A stretch of 64,000 bases of DNA, taken from Paenibacillus oleatilyticus (GTDB taxonomy: Bacteria; Bacillota; Bacilli; Paenibacillales; NBRC-103111). The position numbers were made by a program, and so were the translations under genes. The stretch spans positions 62,001-126,000 of the forward strand of contig NZ_JAHNZO010000007.1 in assembly GCF_018998565.1 (NCBI RefSeq). The letters run 5' to 3'. Shown in pieces: positions 16,002-25,513 of this stretch. How positions within the stretch are numbered: position 1 is the stretch's first letter; every line of letters starts with the position of its first letter. The notes below the pieces were generated by a model. The model was not told where the DNA came from and did no database searches. It worked only from the letters and a program-made list of their open reading frames with translations.

Positions 16002-18047
16002 ATGAGACTTCGAAGCGTCAAAGCCAAAACGTTCCTCTTGTTTATGCCCGTCGTGCTTGTTTTGTTTGCTGCCGTCCTAGTCGCCGCTTATGTTTATGCC
16101 AAAGGGATCATTCTCGACGAGAGCCGGTATGGCATGAACGAGCAATTGAAAAGCATCGCGAACGACATCGACACCCGGCTCGTTGCGCATACGAGGTTGC
16201 CCGAGATGATCGCCCATTCGGTCGAGGATACCTATACGAAGCTCACGCTTCAGGATTACCAGTCCATGACGAAGGGCGGGTTGCAAGTGAACGGGGAGAC
16301 GTTCGGTCTCGGGATTTTTTTCGAACCCGGCGCCTATAACGCGAAAACAAAATATTTCTCCACGTATGCCTTTCGGGATAAGGACAGCATCAAATCGACG
16401 GAAGACTACAACGATCCCAACTACGATTATTTGAGCAAAAACTGGTACAAAGCCGGCGTCAATCAAAAGGCTGCCGTTTATACCGATCCGTATTACGATG
16501 AAATAACGAAGGTGTCCATGGTGACGGCGTCGGCTCCCGTCTATAATGCCGGGAAACAGTTTATCGGCGTGGTGACGGGCGATATCGATCTATCCACGCT
16601 GCAAAAGACCGTGTCGGACATGAAGGTCGGGGCCACGGGCTGGGCGTTACTTATCCATAAGGACGGCACCTATTTGGCCGGCCCGGATCAAGGGAAAGTC
16701 ATGAAATCCAAGCTCCAGCAGGACACCGACTCCGCCTTGGCCGGTTTGGGTCAAGAGCTGCTGCAAAACAAAAACGGGAACACGACGTACGCAGGCGCAA
16801 ACGGCGTGAACCACGTGTTCTATAAAGAAATTCCAAGGACGCAGTGGATTCTCGCGGTCGTGATGCCGGACAAGGAATTGACGGAGCCGCTTACGCAACT
16901 GCTGTTCAAGCTCTGTCTGATAGGACTGGCCGGGATTTTGCTGATCGCAGCGGTCATTCTGGTCTACAGCCGCGGGATTACCGTCCAAATCGCCAAGCTG
17001 AACAAGCTGTCCGAGAAGCTGGCGGCCGGGGATTTCACGCATCACATTACAGTCTCGAGCCGAGACGAATTCGGGCAAATGTCCGAGCACTTTAACCGGA
17101 CGACCAGCGAGCTTAGACAGATGCTGAATAAGGTGTCCGAGCATACGCTGCATGCCGCGTCCACCTCCGAGCAGTTGTCCGCCAGCGCCGAGCAGACCAG
17201 CAAGGTGGCGGAAAACATTTCCGCGACGATTCAGGAGGTCGCGATGGGTTCCGATGTGCAGCTTCGCGGAGCGGAAGAGACCGTCCGGGCGATGGATGAG
17301 CTGACGCTCGGGATTCAGCGCATTGCCGAGTCGTCTTCTTTAGTTCGCGATTCCTCCGAGGAGACGACGGCGAAGGCTTCCGAGGGCAATGCGAAAATCC
17401 AGGAAGCGGTAACCGGCATGAGTCAGGTGAACGAGAACGCCAAGCAGACGGCCGACATCATCCGGCAGCTTAACGCGCGCTCCAGGGAAATCGGTAAAAT
17501 TATGGAAGTGATCACCGGGATCAGCAACCAAACGAATCTGCTCTCGCTGAACGCGGGGATTGAAGCGGCCAGGGCCGGGGAGCACGGCAAAGGGTTTGCC
17601 GTGGTGGCCCACGAGATCCGCAAGCTGTCCGAGCAAACGAAGCAATCCGCCGAGCAGGTCGGAGAACTGATTGGTCAAATCCGGAGCTTCGCCGCGGAGG
17701 CCGCCGCCTCGGTGGAAACGGGCGCTGAGGAGATGGAGCGGGGGACCCGCCTGGTCGGTCAAGCGGGCGAGGCGTTCCAGGCTATTCTGCACCACATTCA
17801 TGCGATGGACGAGCAAATCCAAGAGGTTTCCGCCGCTTCCCAGCAAATGTCCGCCAGCTCCGAGCAGGTAAACGCAACGACGCAGGAGCTGTCCCGTATT
17901 GCGCGGGAGGCTGCGCACAATGCGCAGCATGTGGCCGCCTCCAGCGAGGAGCAGCTCGCGGCGATGGAGGAGATTGCCGCCTCTTCCGAATCGCTGACGC
18001 TCATGGTCGAGGAGCTGCGGGAGCTGATGTCCCGGTTTAAGGTGTGA
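16002..18047 (+). CDS. Methyl-accepting chemotaxis protein (dCache-HAMP-MA)
   Basis: A 681-residue chemoreceptor. ATG 16002 is preceded by AAAGGGAG; the open frame extends 5' without a better site. One transmembrane helix lies near residues 8-32 and another near 300-325. They enclose an extracellular double-Cache sensor with [14 protein letters not shown] and [19 protein letters not shown] follows at about 325-375 ([13 protein letters not shown]). The signalling domain has the conserved tip [19 protein letters not shown] at roughly 507-525. It senses an extracellular ligand and controls CheA. It is a single gene between the tail terminator and a convergent monooxygenase; the ligand is unknown. 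Confidence 0.92.
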   Translation: MRLRSVKAKTFLLFMPVVLVLFAAVLVAAYVYAKGIILDESRYGMNEQLKSIANDIDTRLVAHTRLPEMIAHSVEDTYTKLTLQDYQSMTKGGLQVNGETFGLGIFFEPGAYNAKTKYFSTYAFRDKDSIKSTEDYNDPNYDYLSKNWYKAGVNQKAAVYTDPYYDEITKVSMVTASAPVYNAGKQFIGVVTGDIDLSTLQKTVSDMKVGATGWALLIHKDGTYLAGPDQGKVMKSKLQQDTDSALAGLGQELLQNKNGNTTYAGANGVNHVFYKEIPRTQWILAVVMPDKELTEPLTQLLFKLCLIGLAGILLIAAVILVYSRGITVQIAKLNKLSEKLAAGDFTHHITVSSRDEFGQMSEHFNRTTSELRQMLNKVSEHTLHAASTSEQLSASAEQTSKVAENISATIQEVAMGSDVQLRGAEETVRAMDELTLGIQRIAESSSLVRDSSEETTAKASEGNAKIQEAVTGMSQVNENAKQTADIIRQLNARSREIGKIMEVITGISNQTNLLSLNAGIEAARAGEHGKGFAVVAHEIRKLSEQTKQSAEQVGELIGQIRSFAAEAAASVETGAEEMERGTRLVGQAGEAFQAILHHIHAMDEQIQEVSAASQQMSASSEQVNATTQELSRIAREAAHNAQHVAASSEEQLAAMEEIAASSESLTLMVEELRELMSRFKV

Positions 18048-18105
18048 CCCGCAGAGCGGGATTAGCGAATTCGAACGATTTCGCGCCAACAGCCTTCCAC
18101 CGTCG

Positions 18106-19758
18106 TCATGCGTCCTGAGCTGGATGCCCGCCGGACTCGCGGCTCAGAATCTGCATTAGCGCCAGTACGAGCGTCTGTCCGTAGTCGTCCGTGCCGCCGT
18201 CATCGCTTCGCCAAGCGACAAAGCCGTCCGGACGGACCAGCACGGCCCCTCCGGGACTCAGCCTGAACGCCTGCTGTCCGAGGCCGTCGGGGTCCGCCAG
18301 ATCGCCATCCGGCCCGAGCAGATAGCAGTCGATGCCGATCCCCAGACGTCCGCGGGCCGTTTCGGCAGCCGCACGCCATGACGCCCCGTCGGGTCCGGCC
18401 ACAAGCACGAAGCTCCGTTCGAACAAGTCCAGCGTGGAGATTCGGCCGCTCCGATGCCCGACCCAGACGTGCGGAGCCCGGGTACCGGGAGCTGCGTGAA
18501 ACTCCGGCTGGTCTTGCGGCGCTTCGCTGTCGTCGCTCGCAAGCACGGCGGTCGACTTGTAACGGTACCCCATGGCGGTGACGAGCACGTTGGCGGGAGT
18601 TCCCTCCGTTCTCCCTTTGAAAAAAGACAGCATGCTGTTCGCCGCAATCAAGCCGGCCTGCTTCGCCGTAAACCGGGCGACGGGCCGGCGTTCGTCTTCA
18701 TACGTTTCCAGCAGCCCGGGGCCCGCATGGCCGCGCAGCACCGCCGCCAGCTTCCAAGCCAAGTTATGCGCATCCTGCACCCCCGTATTCGCACCGAAGC
18801 CTCCGGTCGGCGGCATGACGTGCGCCGCGTCTCCGGCGAGAAACACGCGGCCCGATTGGAACCGCTCGGCGACGCCTTCGGCGGCTTCCCAAGGCAGCAC
18901 GCTGAGTATTCGAATGTCGAGGCCGGGGAACCCGAGCGCTTTGGCTAATAGATCCTTGCACCGCTCCGGCGTATAATCCTCCGGCAATTCGTTCTGCGGG
19001 TCATAGGGGGCATGGAAGCACCAGCGGTCGCTGTTGTTAATGGCGACGAGCATTCCGGTCGCTTCCGGATGCAGGATGTTGCAGATGCTGAATTCGTGCC
19101 CCTGCACCATATCGCGGAGATCCGCCTGAAAGTAGATATTGATCAGAAAACCGTGCGAGTACTCATCCGTCATGGAAATGCCTAGCGCTTGCCGGACCGG
19201 GCTTTTCGCTCCGTCGGCGGCGATCAGGTAGCGGGCTCTGACGGTTGAGGCCGTTCCGGTGGCCCGATCGACCAGCTCGGCCGTGACTCCGTCGATATCC
19301 TGCCGGAAGGAACGGAGCTCCGTCGAAAAGCGCAGATCGCCGCCGCGGTCGCGTGCGGCCTGCAGCAAGAGCGGCTCGACGACGTCCTGAGTGCAGCGGT
19401 TTCCTTGTGTGGGACTGATGTCGTCGTTCGGAACGAACGGGTTCATAAGGCGAAGCGTCGATTCGGGCACGCCGTTTTGGGGCAGATCCAGCTCGGCGGA
19501 GGCCAGCGTTTCGGCCGTAAACATCCCCTTGCTTTTCGACAAGGATGCGCCGGCCTCGCGGATCGCCTGCTCCAAGCCTAAGTTCCGGTACAGCTCCATC
19601 GTGCGCAGATTGAAGCCGCGGGACCGGGGATGGATGGAAGTGCCGGAATGCCGCTCCGCCAACAGATAAGAAATGCCCTGCCGGTTTAGAAACAAGGCGG
19701 CGGACAAGCCGACCAAGCCACCTCCGACGATGATTACAGGTACGCTGTACGTTGTCAT
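18106..19758 (-). CDS. FAD-dependent aromatic monooxygenase (PheA/TfdB family)
   Basis: A 550-residue flavoprotein. ATG 19758 has AAAGGAG eight bases upstream; TTG 19761 would add one residue. The N-terminal FAD motif is VIIVGGGLVGLSAALFLNRQ. The GDAAH flavin motif appears in VFLAGDAAHVMPPTGGFG, followed by NTGVQDAHNLAWKLAAVL. A thioredoxin-like C-terminal extension is expected by length, as in phenol and polyketide hydroxylases of this family. It would hydroxylate an aromatic substrate with NAD(P)H and O2. No biosynthetic neighbours identify the substrate; antibiotic-inactivating monooxygenases share this fold. Confidence 0.85.
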   Translation of the reverse strand: MTTYSVPVIIVGGGLVGLSAALFLNRQGISYLLAERHSGTSIHPRSRGFNLRTMELYRNLGLEQAIREAGASLSKSKGMFTAETLASAELDLPQNGVPESTLRLMNPFVPNDDISPTQGNRCTQDVVEPLLLQAARDRGGDLRFSTELRSFRQDIDGVTAELVDRATGTASTVRARYLIAADGAKSPVRQALGISMTDEYSHGFLINIYFQADLRDMVQGHEFSICNILHPEATGMLVAINNSDRWCFHAPYDPQNELPEDYTPERCKDLLAKALGFPGLDIRILSVLPWEAAEGVAERFQSGRVFLAGDAAHVMPPTGGFGANTGVQDAHNLAWKLAAVLRGHAGPGLLETYEDERRPVARFTAKQAGLIAANSMLSFFKGRTEGTPANVLVTAMGYRYKSTAVLASDDSEAPQDQPEFHAAPGTRAPHVWVGHRSGRISTLDLFERSFVLVAGPDGASWRAAAETARGRLGIGIDCYLLGPDGDLADPDGLGQQAFRLSPGGAVLVRPDGFVAWRSDDGGTDDYGQTLVLALMQILSRESGGHPAQDA

Positions 19759-19875
19759 CAAAATGACTCCTTTCCCTAATTGGGATTGAATGTAAAATGT
19801 AAAAAATGATTCTGCGCTTAAGCTTACTGCACGTTTTTAAATACAGTGTAAATAAATTACAATTTGTTTTCAGCA

Positions 19876-19911
19876 AGCTGGCGTCAATGGTAATCGGCGC
19901 CGGCTTTTTTT
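19876..19911 (+). terminator. Terminator-like hairpin in the intergenic region
   Basis: The stem AGCTGGCG/CGCCGGCT (one G-U pair) is followed by seven T on the plus strand. No plus-strand gene ends here, so it could be part of a leader of the polyol operon, or incidental. The rest of the 340-base gap (19762-20101) holds a TATAAT at 20003-20008 without a convincing -35. Confidence 0.4.
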
Positions 19912-20101
19912 ATCCCTAAGCCCCGAACTATTTAATCCTGGCATCAATGAGATGGCGTCAAACTTCCGTATGATGTTATATACATCACATTTTCCCCCCC
20001 GTTATAATAGCTTCAAGGGATCGCAAAATTAAAATTTGTCATGATTGCGTTCATGGATCGTCTCCGTGAGAGGTCCCTAACAAGAACAGGGGGTAATGAT
20101 C

Positions 20102-21499
20102 TTGAAGAAATGGACAACATCGCTCGGACTGCTTTCTTTGTCCGCGTTGGTAGCGCTTACGGCATGTGGGACGCCGGCGTCCCCGGGAAAAGAAGGCAAG
20201 GATGCCGCAACCGGTGAAGCGGCTGCGGACGGCGGCAAGAAGACGCTGACGATCGCGACGGTGAACAACCCTGATATGGCCATCATGCAAAAGCTGGCCA
20301 AAGACTACGAGAAAGAAACCGGGACCACGGTGAAGTTTTCGGTGCTGCCGGAAAACGATCTCCGCAAGCAGGTGACGGTCGATGTCTCCATGGGCGGGGG
20401 CAAATACGATATTGTGACGATCGGCAACTACGACGCGGCGATCTGGGCCAAAAACAAATGGATCGAGCCGCTTACGACCTATTTCGACGGCATGTCTGCC
20501 GATGCGAAAACGAAATATGATCTGGAAGATATTTTTCCGGCTGTCCGCGACGGCTTGACTTACGACAAACAATTGTATGCGCTTCCTTTTTACGGCGAAA
20601 GCAGCATGCTCTACTACAACAAGGACATGCTGGCCAAAGCCGGCGTGACGATGCCGGAGCATCCGACCTGGGAGCAGGTGGCGGAGATTGCCAAAAAAGT
20701 AAAGGCCGCCAACAACGTGCCGGGGATCGTGCTGCGCGGGCTTCCGGGCTGGGGCGAGGTGCTTGCGCCGCTCAACTCGATCATCCATGCGTTCGGCGGC
20801 TCCTGGTACGACATGAACTGGAACGCGAAGCTGAACAGCCCGGAAACGGTCAAAGCGGTGAAGTTTTACGCGGACCTGCTGAAGGAAGCGGGACAGCCCG
20901 GAGCGACGACAACCGGCTTTACGGAAGCGCTCACGCTGATGTCGACGGGAAAAGCGGCCATGTGGTATGACGCGACGGTGGCGGCCGGATTTTTGAACAA
21001 TCCGAAAAACTCTCAGGTCGTGGGCAAAATCGGCTATGTAAAAGCGCCTTCGGCTGCTAAAGACAACACTGGCTGGCTGTGGTCCTGGAACCTGGCGATC
21101 GAAGCGGCGAGCAAAAACAAAGCGGAAGCGTTCAAGTTCATGACGTGGGCGACAAGCAAGGAATACATCGCCAAAGTCGGGGAAAGCGAAGGCTGGGTCG
21201 TCGCGCCTCCGGGCACGCGCAAGTCGACGTACGAGAATCCGAAGTACAAGGAAGCGGCGCCGTTCGCCGACATCGTGATGCAGTCGATGATGTCCGCGGA
21301 CTACAAGAAGCCGGCCAAAGATCCGGTGCCGTACCAAGGCATTCAATTCGTGTCCATTCCGGAGTTCCAGCAGCTCGGCACGGAGGTCAGCCAAGACATC
21401 GCCTCCGCGCTGACCGGCAGCATCAGCGTCGAGGACGCAATGAAGAAGGCGCAGGAGAAAGCGGAAAAAGTCGCCGTCAGCGGCGGATACAAGAAATAA
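20102..21499 (+). CDS. Polyol (sorbitol/mannitol-type) ABC transporter substrate-binding lipoprotein
   Basis: A 465-residue extracellular solute-binding protein (family 1). TTG 20102 is preferred over ATG 20096 because AGGGGG (20088-20093) is only two bases from the ATG but eight from the TTG. The signal peptide MKKWTTSLGLLSLSALVAL ends in lipobox LTAC. LYALPFYGESSMLYYNKDML and the C-terminal WLWSWNLAIEAASKNKAEAF and PPGTRKSTYENPKYKEAAPF are typical of SmoE/MtlE-type polyol binders. It heads an operon with two permeases and two polyol dehydrogenases. No ATPase gene is nearby, so a shared MsmX-like ATPase is likely. Confidence 0.85.
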   Translation: MKKWTTSLGLLSLSALVALTACGTPASPGKEGKDAATGEAAADGGKKTLTIATVNNPDMAIMQKLAKDYEKETGTTVKFSVLPENDLRKQVTVDVSMGGGKYDIVTIGNYDAAIWAKNKWIEPLTTYFDGMSADAKTKYDLEDIFPAVRDGLTYDKQLYALPFYGESSMLYYNKDMLAKAGVTMPEHPTWEQVAEIAKKVKAANNVPGIVLRGLPGWGEVLAPLNSIIHAFGGSWYDMNWNAKLNSPETVKAVKFYADLLKEAGQPGATTTGFTEALTLMSTGKAAMWYDATVAAGFLNNPKNSQVVGKIGYVKAPSAAKDNTGWLWSWNLAIEAASKNKAEAFKFMTWATSKEYIAKVGESEGWVVAPPGTRKSTYENPKYKEAAPFADIVMQSMMSADYKKPAKDPVPYQGIQFVSIPEFQQLGTEVSQDIASALTGSISVEDAMKKAQEKAEKVAVSGGYKK

Positions 21500-21569
21500 A
21501 CCCATCCGGCGAAAGGGGAGCGGCCGGTCCGTTCCCTTTTGCCGCACTACATCACGCGAGGAGAGGCGA

Positions 21570-22508
21570 ATGAACACGGTAGAATGGAGTAAAGCCGATA
21601 TGAAACCTTATACCGCGAAAGCCAAGCGAACGGACGATACGTCCGCCGCGGCAAAAGGGCTATTGTGGCCGGGCATCGCTTTTGTCGCTTTAATTACGCA
21701 GATTCCTTTTCTCGTCACGCTGTATTTAAGCGTCCATCAGTGGAACCTGATGCGGCCGGATCAAGGCATTACGTTCGCGGGGCTGTCCAATTTCGTTGCG
21801 ATTTTGGGCGAAGCGGCGTTCTGGGAAGTGTTGAAAAATACGTTTTTGCTGACGATTCTTTGCTTGGCGTTATGTCTGGTCGGCGGCATGGGGCTGGCGC
21901 TGCTGCTGAACCGCGATTTTTTTGGCAAGGGGATTATTCGTACGCTGTTTGTGTCGCCCTTCTTCATCATGCCCGCCGTGTCCGGCATCGTATGGAAGAC
22001 GGTCATTTTAAATCCGAATTTCGGCTTTAGCGCGTATTTATCTGCGAAGCTGGGCCTGCCTCCGGTCGATTGGCTCGGACAGTATCCGCTAGAAACGATT
22101 ATTTTCGTCGTCGCTTGGCAGTGGATACCGTTCTTCATGCTGGTGCTGCTTGCCGGCCTGCAGTCGGTTTCCCCCGATCTGATGGAAGCCTCCGTCCTGG
22201 ACGGCGCCAACCGGATTCAGCAATTTTTCCATGTGACTATTCCTCATCTGTTGAGATATATAGAGGTGGCTTTGCTGCTCGGCCTGATTTTTATTATGGG
22301 AACGTTCGGCGAAATTTACGTGACGACGGCGGGCGGCCCCGGCTACGCGTCGACGAACCTGCCTTTCTATTTGTACCGGATCGGGTTCCAGGGCTGGGAT
22401 ATCGGCGGAGCTTCGGCGGTCGGCGTCATGATCGTCATCCTGATGACGGTGTTTATGACCGTGCTGTTTAAGTTTATGCGCAGAACGTTTGGAGGGGAAT
22501 TGTCATGA
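21570..22508 (+). CDS. ABC transporter permease, polyol family (MalF-like)
   Basis: A 312-residue membrane protein with six predicted helices. After a basic N-terminus, LLWPGIAFVALITQIPFLV forms the first. The permease EAA signature is EASVLDGANRIQQFFHVTIP, where the transporter ATPase docks. GTFGEIYVTTAGGPG is typical of the MalF-like partner in sugar and polyol systems. GAGGAGAGG precedes ATG 21570. It overlaps the second permease by four bases (ATGA), so the two are co-translated. Confidence 0.9.
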   Translation: MNTVEWSKADMKPYTAKAKRTDDTSAAAKGLLWPGIAFVALITQIPFLVTLYLSVHQWNLMRPDQGITFAGLSNFVAILGEAAFWEVLKNTFLLTILCLALCLVGGMGLALLLNRDFFGKGIIRTLFVSPFFIMPAVSGIVWKTVILNPNFGFSAYLSAKLGLPPVDWLGQYPLETIIFVVAWQWIPFFMLVLLAGLQSVSPDLMEASVLDGANRIQQFFHVTIPHLLRYIEVALLLGLIFIMGTFGEIYVTTAGGPGYASTNLPFYLYRIGFQGWDIGGASAVGVMIVILMTVFMTVLFKFMRRTFGGELS

Positions 22509-23320
22509 GACGACCGCTGTCTATGCTGCTGACGGCCGGAACGTATGTGCTCGCGCTGATCTATTTTTCCCCCGTGCTGTGGCTGCTGATCACCGGCTTC
22601 AAGGAGGAGGGGGATGCGGTGGCGATGCCGCCGTCGCTCGTGTTCCAGCCGACCTTGGACAATTACCGCTTGATCTGGGATTCGGGCGCGGGCTCGTTCA
22701 TGGGGCACTCGGCGACCGTCTCGATCGTCTCCACGATCTTGGCGCTCGCGTTCGGCGTGCCGGCCGCATACGCGCTCGCCATGTTCAAGATCAAGAAGGC
22801 GGACGACATTTTGTTCTGGTTCATCTCGACCAAAATGCTTCCGGCGGTCGGCGTCATCATTCCGCTTTATCTCGTATTCAAGCAACTGCATTTGCTGGAT
22901 TCGCTAACGGCGCTGATCGTGCTGTATACGGCGATGAACGTGCCGCTCGTCGTCTGGATGATGCGCTCGTTCTTCAAGGATATTCCTTACGAGACGATTG
23001 AGGCGTATCAGGTGGACGGGGCGACCGGGCTGCAGGGCTTTTTCAAGATTACGCTGCCGCTGGTCCGGCCGGGGATCGTCTCGACGTCGCTGCTCTGTCT
23101 CGTCTTCGTCTGGAACGAGTTTTTCTTCGGCGTCAGCCTGACCTCGACGGATGCGGCCACCATGCCGGTCTATATGTCGTCGTTCATGACGCAAGAAGGG
23201 CTGTTCTGGGCCAAAATGTCGTCCGTCGCTACGCTGGCCGTTCTGCCTGCGCTGGTGTTGGGCTGGTTTACCCAGCGGCAGCTGGTCCGCGGCTTGACGA
23301 TGGGCGCAGTGAAGGGCTAG
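22505..23320 (+). CDS. ABC transporter permease, polyol family (MalG-like)
   Basis: A 271-residue membrane protein starting MRRPLSMLLTAGTYVLALI, with six predicted helices. The EAA loop is EAYQVDGATGLQGFFKITLP, and SLLCLVFVWNEFFFGVSLT is characteristic of polyol and maltose-type MalG partners. It is translationally coupled to the first permease. It would complete the channel for the lipoprotein encoded upstream, with an ATPase supplied from elsewhere in the genome. Confidence 0.9.
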   Translation: MRRPLSMLLTAGTYVLALIYFSPVLWLLITGFKEEGDAVAMPPSLVFQPTLDNYRLIWDSGAGSFMGHSATVSIVSTILALAFGVPAAYALAMFKIKKADDILFWFISTKMLPAVGVIIPLYLVFKQLHLLDSLTALIVLYTAMNVPLVVWMMRSFFKDIPYETIEAYQVDGATGLQGFFKITLPLVRPGIVSTSLLCLVFVWNEFFFGVSLTSTDAATMPVYMSSFMTQEGLFWAKMSSVATLAVLPALVLGWFTQRQLVRGLTMGAVKG

Positions 23321-23374
23321 GAGCCAGACGAGAAGCTATATATAAATTTCCAAATTCGGAAAAGGGAGAACTCT

Positions 23375-24433
23375 ATGCAAAAGCAAATGATGAAAGCGGC
23401 GGTGCTGGACCGCCCGTTATCGATTGAAGTCAAGGACGTGCCGGTGCCCGAGCCGCGCCCGGACGAAGCGCTGGTGCAGGTGCACTGCATCGGGATTTGC
23501 GGCTCGGACGTGCATTATTACGAGCATGGCCGGATCGGCCGGTACGAGGTCAAGCAGCCGATCATCCTCGGGCACGAGGTGGCCGGCACGGTGGTGAAGG
23601 TCGGCAGCGCGGTGACGAATGTCGCGGTCGGCGACCGGGTCGCCGTGGAGCCGGGCGTGACGTGCGGACGGTGCAATTACTGCAAGTCGGGCCGGTATAA
23701 CCTGTGCCCGGACGTCGTCTTCATGGCGACGCCGCCCGTGGACGGGGCTTGGGCGGACTACGTCGCGGTGCGCAGCGACTTCCTGTTCAAGCTGCCGGAG
23801 GCGATGAGCTTCGAGGAGGGAGCGCTGCTGGAGCCGCTGTCCGTCGGCATTCACGCGATGACCCGGGGGCGCGTCAAGCCGTCCGACCGCGTGCTGGTGA
23901 CCGGACTCGGGCCGATCGGCCTGCTGGCGCTGGAAGCGGCCAAGCTGTTCGGCGTGACCGAAATTTACGGCAGCGACGTGATGGAGAGCCGCCGGGAGCT
24001 GGCGCTGGAGATGGGCGCGGCCGGAGTCCTCAATCCGGCGGGTGCGCCGGTGAAGGAACAGCTTGACCGCTTGACGGGCGGCGAGGGCGTCGACGTCATC
24101 GTCGAAACGTCCGGCAGCGCCCGAGCGATCGCCGATACGATCGGGCTGGCGAAGCGGGGCGGGCGGATCGTCCTGGTCGGACTGCCGACGAGCGACGCGA
24201 TTCCGCTGGATATTCCGGCGTTGGTCGACGCGGAGCTGGACGTGTACGGCGTGTTCCGCTATGCGAATACGTACCCGGCGGCGATTCAATTGCTCAGCCG
24301 CCGCGAGCACGGCATCGCCAAGACGATTACGCACCGGTTTCCGCTTAGCCGGATTCGCGAAGCGGTGGAGACCGCGCGGACGCAGAAGGATACGAGCATC
24401 AAAATCATGATTTACCCGAATGAGAACGAATGA
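23375..24433 (+). CDS. gutB: Zinc-dependent sorbitol/L-iditol 2-dehydrogenase-like enzyme
   Basis: A 352-residue medium-chain dehydrogenase. Catalytic zinc ligands lie in GICGSDVHYYEHGRIG and GHEVAGTV. The structural zinc Cys set is CGRCNYCKSGRYNLC. The nucleotide-binding motif is VTGLGPIGLLALEAAKLFG. The YYEHGRIG segment and overall pattern match sorbitol/xylitol dehydrogenases, which oxidise the polyol at C2 to a ketose with NAD+. Its place directly after the polyol ABC permeases supports oxidation of the imported, unphosphorylated polyol. Exact substrate (sorbitol, xylitol or other) cannot be read from sequence alone. Confidence 0.85.
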   Translation: MQKQMMKAAVLDRPLSIEVKDVPVPEPRPDEALVQVHCIGICGSDVHYYEHGRIGRYEVKQPIILGHEVAGTVVKVGSAVTNVAVGDRVAVEPGVTCGRCNYCKSGRYNLCPDVVFMATPPVDGAWADYVAVRSDFLFKLPEAMSFEEGALLEPLSVGIHAMTRGRVKPSDRVLVTGLGPIGLLALEAAKLFGVTEIYGSDVMESRRELALEMGAAGVLNPAGAPVKEQLDRLTGGEGVDVIVETSGSARAIADTIGLAKRGGRIVLVGLPTSDAIPLDIPALVDAELDVYGVFRYANTYPAAIQLLSRREHGIAKTITHRFPLSRIREAVETARTQKDTSIKIMIYPNENE

Positions 24434-24464
24434 AGAAATGGAACCGAATAGGGGGAAGCTTAAC

Positions 24465-25472
24465 ATGAAAGCTCTGGTCATCGAAGGGCCGCGCCGGGCC
24501 GTGGTCAAGGAAGTGCCTTATCCGGCGCCGAAGCGCGGCGAAGTCACGATTCAAGTGAAGAACGTCGGGATTTGCGGCACCGATTTTCATATTTTCGAGG
24601 GCGAGTTTATTTCCCCGTACCCGATTATTCCCGGACATGAATTTTCCGGCATCGTGCACGAGGTGGGCGAAGGCGTCACCGGCCTGCAGCCGGGAGACCG
24701 GGTCAGCGCCGATCCGTCGCTGTTTTGCGGCGCCTGCGAATTTTGCCTGACCCACCGGAGCAACCAATGCGAAAATTGGCAGGCGCTCGGCAACACGGTG
24801 AACGGCAGCATGGCCGAATACGTGGCTGTTCGGGCAGGCAACGTGGTGAAGCTGCCGGACACGATGTCGTTCGAGGAAGGCGCATTCATCGAGCCGCTGG
24901 CCTGTGTCGTGCACGGCATGAACCGGCTGCAATTGCAGGTTGGCAGCCGCGTGCTGCTGTTCGGCGCGGGCGCGATGGGGCAGCAGCTCATCCAGGCGAT
25001 GGCCCGGGCGGGAGCGTCGGAGCTGGTCGTCGTGGATGTGGCGCAGGAGAAGCTCGACATGGCTTTACGTTACGGCGCGACGAAGGGCGTGCTGAGCCGC
25101 AATCTGGAAGCCGAGCTGGGCAAGGACACGTACCCTTACGGGTTCGACGCGGTGGTGGACGTGACCGGCATTCCGGCGGTGATTGAGCAAGCGTTGAATT
25201 ATTTGGGACCGACGGGCAAGTATCTGCAATTCGGCGTGACCGCGGAAAGCGCGAGCATCCGGATCAACCCGTTCAAGCTGTATAACAAGGATTGGACGCT
25301 GCTTGGCTCGATGGCAATCAACCAAACGTTTATCCCGGCGTTTCACTGGCTCAAGGAAGGCCGGATCGACGTCCGCCCGCTCATTTCCCGGACGATCACG
25401 CTGGAGGAGACGGTCGAATTTCTGGAAAAGCCCAAAGCGCCCGATCTGATGAAGGTGCAAATTGTGATATAA
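24465..25472 (+). CDS. Zinc-dependent polyol dehydrogenase (MDR family)
   Basis: A 335-residue protein. ATG 24465 is chosen because GGGGGAAG precedes it; the frame is open further upstream and overlaps gutB. Zinc ligands appear in GICGTDFHIFEGEF and GHEFSGIVHEVG, structural Cys in CGACEFCLTHRSNQC, and the Rossmann motif in LLFGAGAMGQQLIQAMARAG. It resembles D-arabitol or other polyol dehydrogenases (INPFKLYNKDWTLLGSM near the C-terminus). It would oxidise a second polyol or a different position from the preceding enzyme. Confidence 0.8.
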   Translation: MKALVIEGPRRAVVKEVPYPAPKRGEVTIQVKNVGICGTDFHIFEGEFISPYPIIPGHEFSGIVHEVGEGVTGLQPGDRVSADPSLFCGACEFCLTHRSNQCENWQALGNTVNGSMAEYVAVRAGNVVKLPDTMSFEEGAFIEPLACVVHGMNRLQLQVGSRVLLFGAGAMGQQLIQAMARAGASELVVVDVAQEKLDMALRYGATKGVLSRNLEAELGKDTYPYGFDAVVDVTGIPAVIEQALNYLGPTGKYLQFGVTAESASIRINPFKLYNKDWTLLGSMAINQTFIPAFHWLKEGRIDVRPLISRTITLEETVEFLEKPKAPDLMKVQIVI

Positions 25473-25513
25473 TCGATTTCAAGACAACGAAGGAACGGAG
25501 GAGGTACGCTGCC

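Noticed and set aside
20051-21577. 508-codon antisense frame opposite the polyol binding protein
   Set aside because: Arginine/histidine-rich composition typical of the complement of a GC-rich gene.
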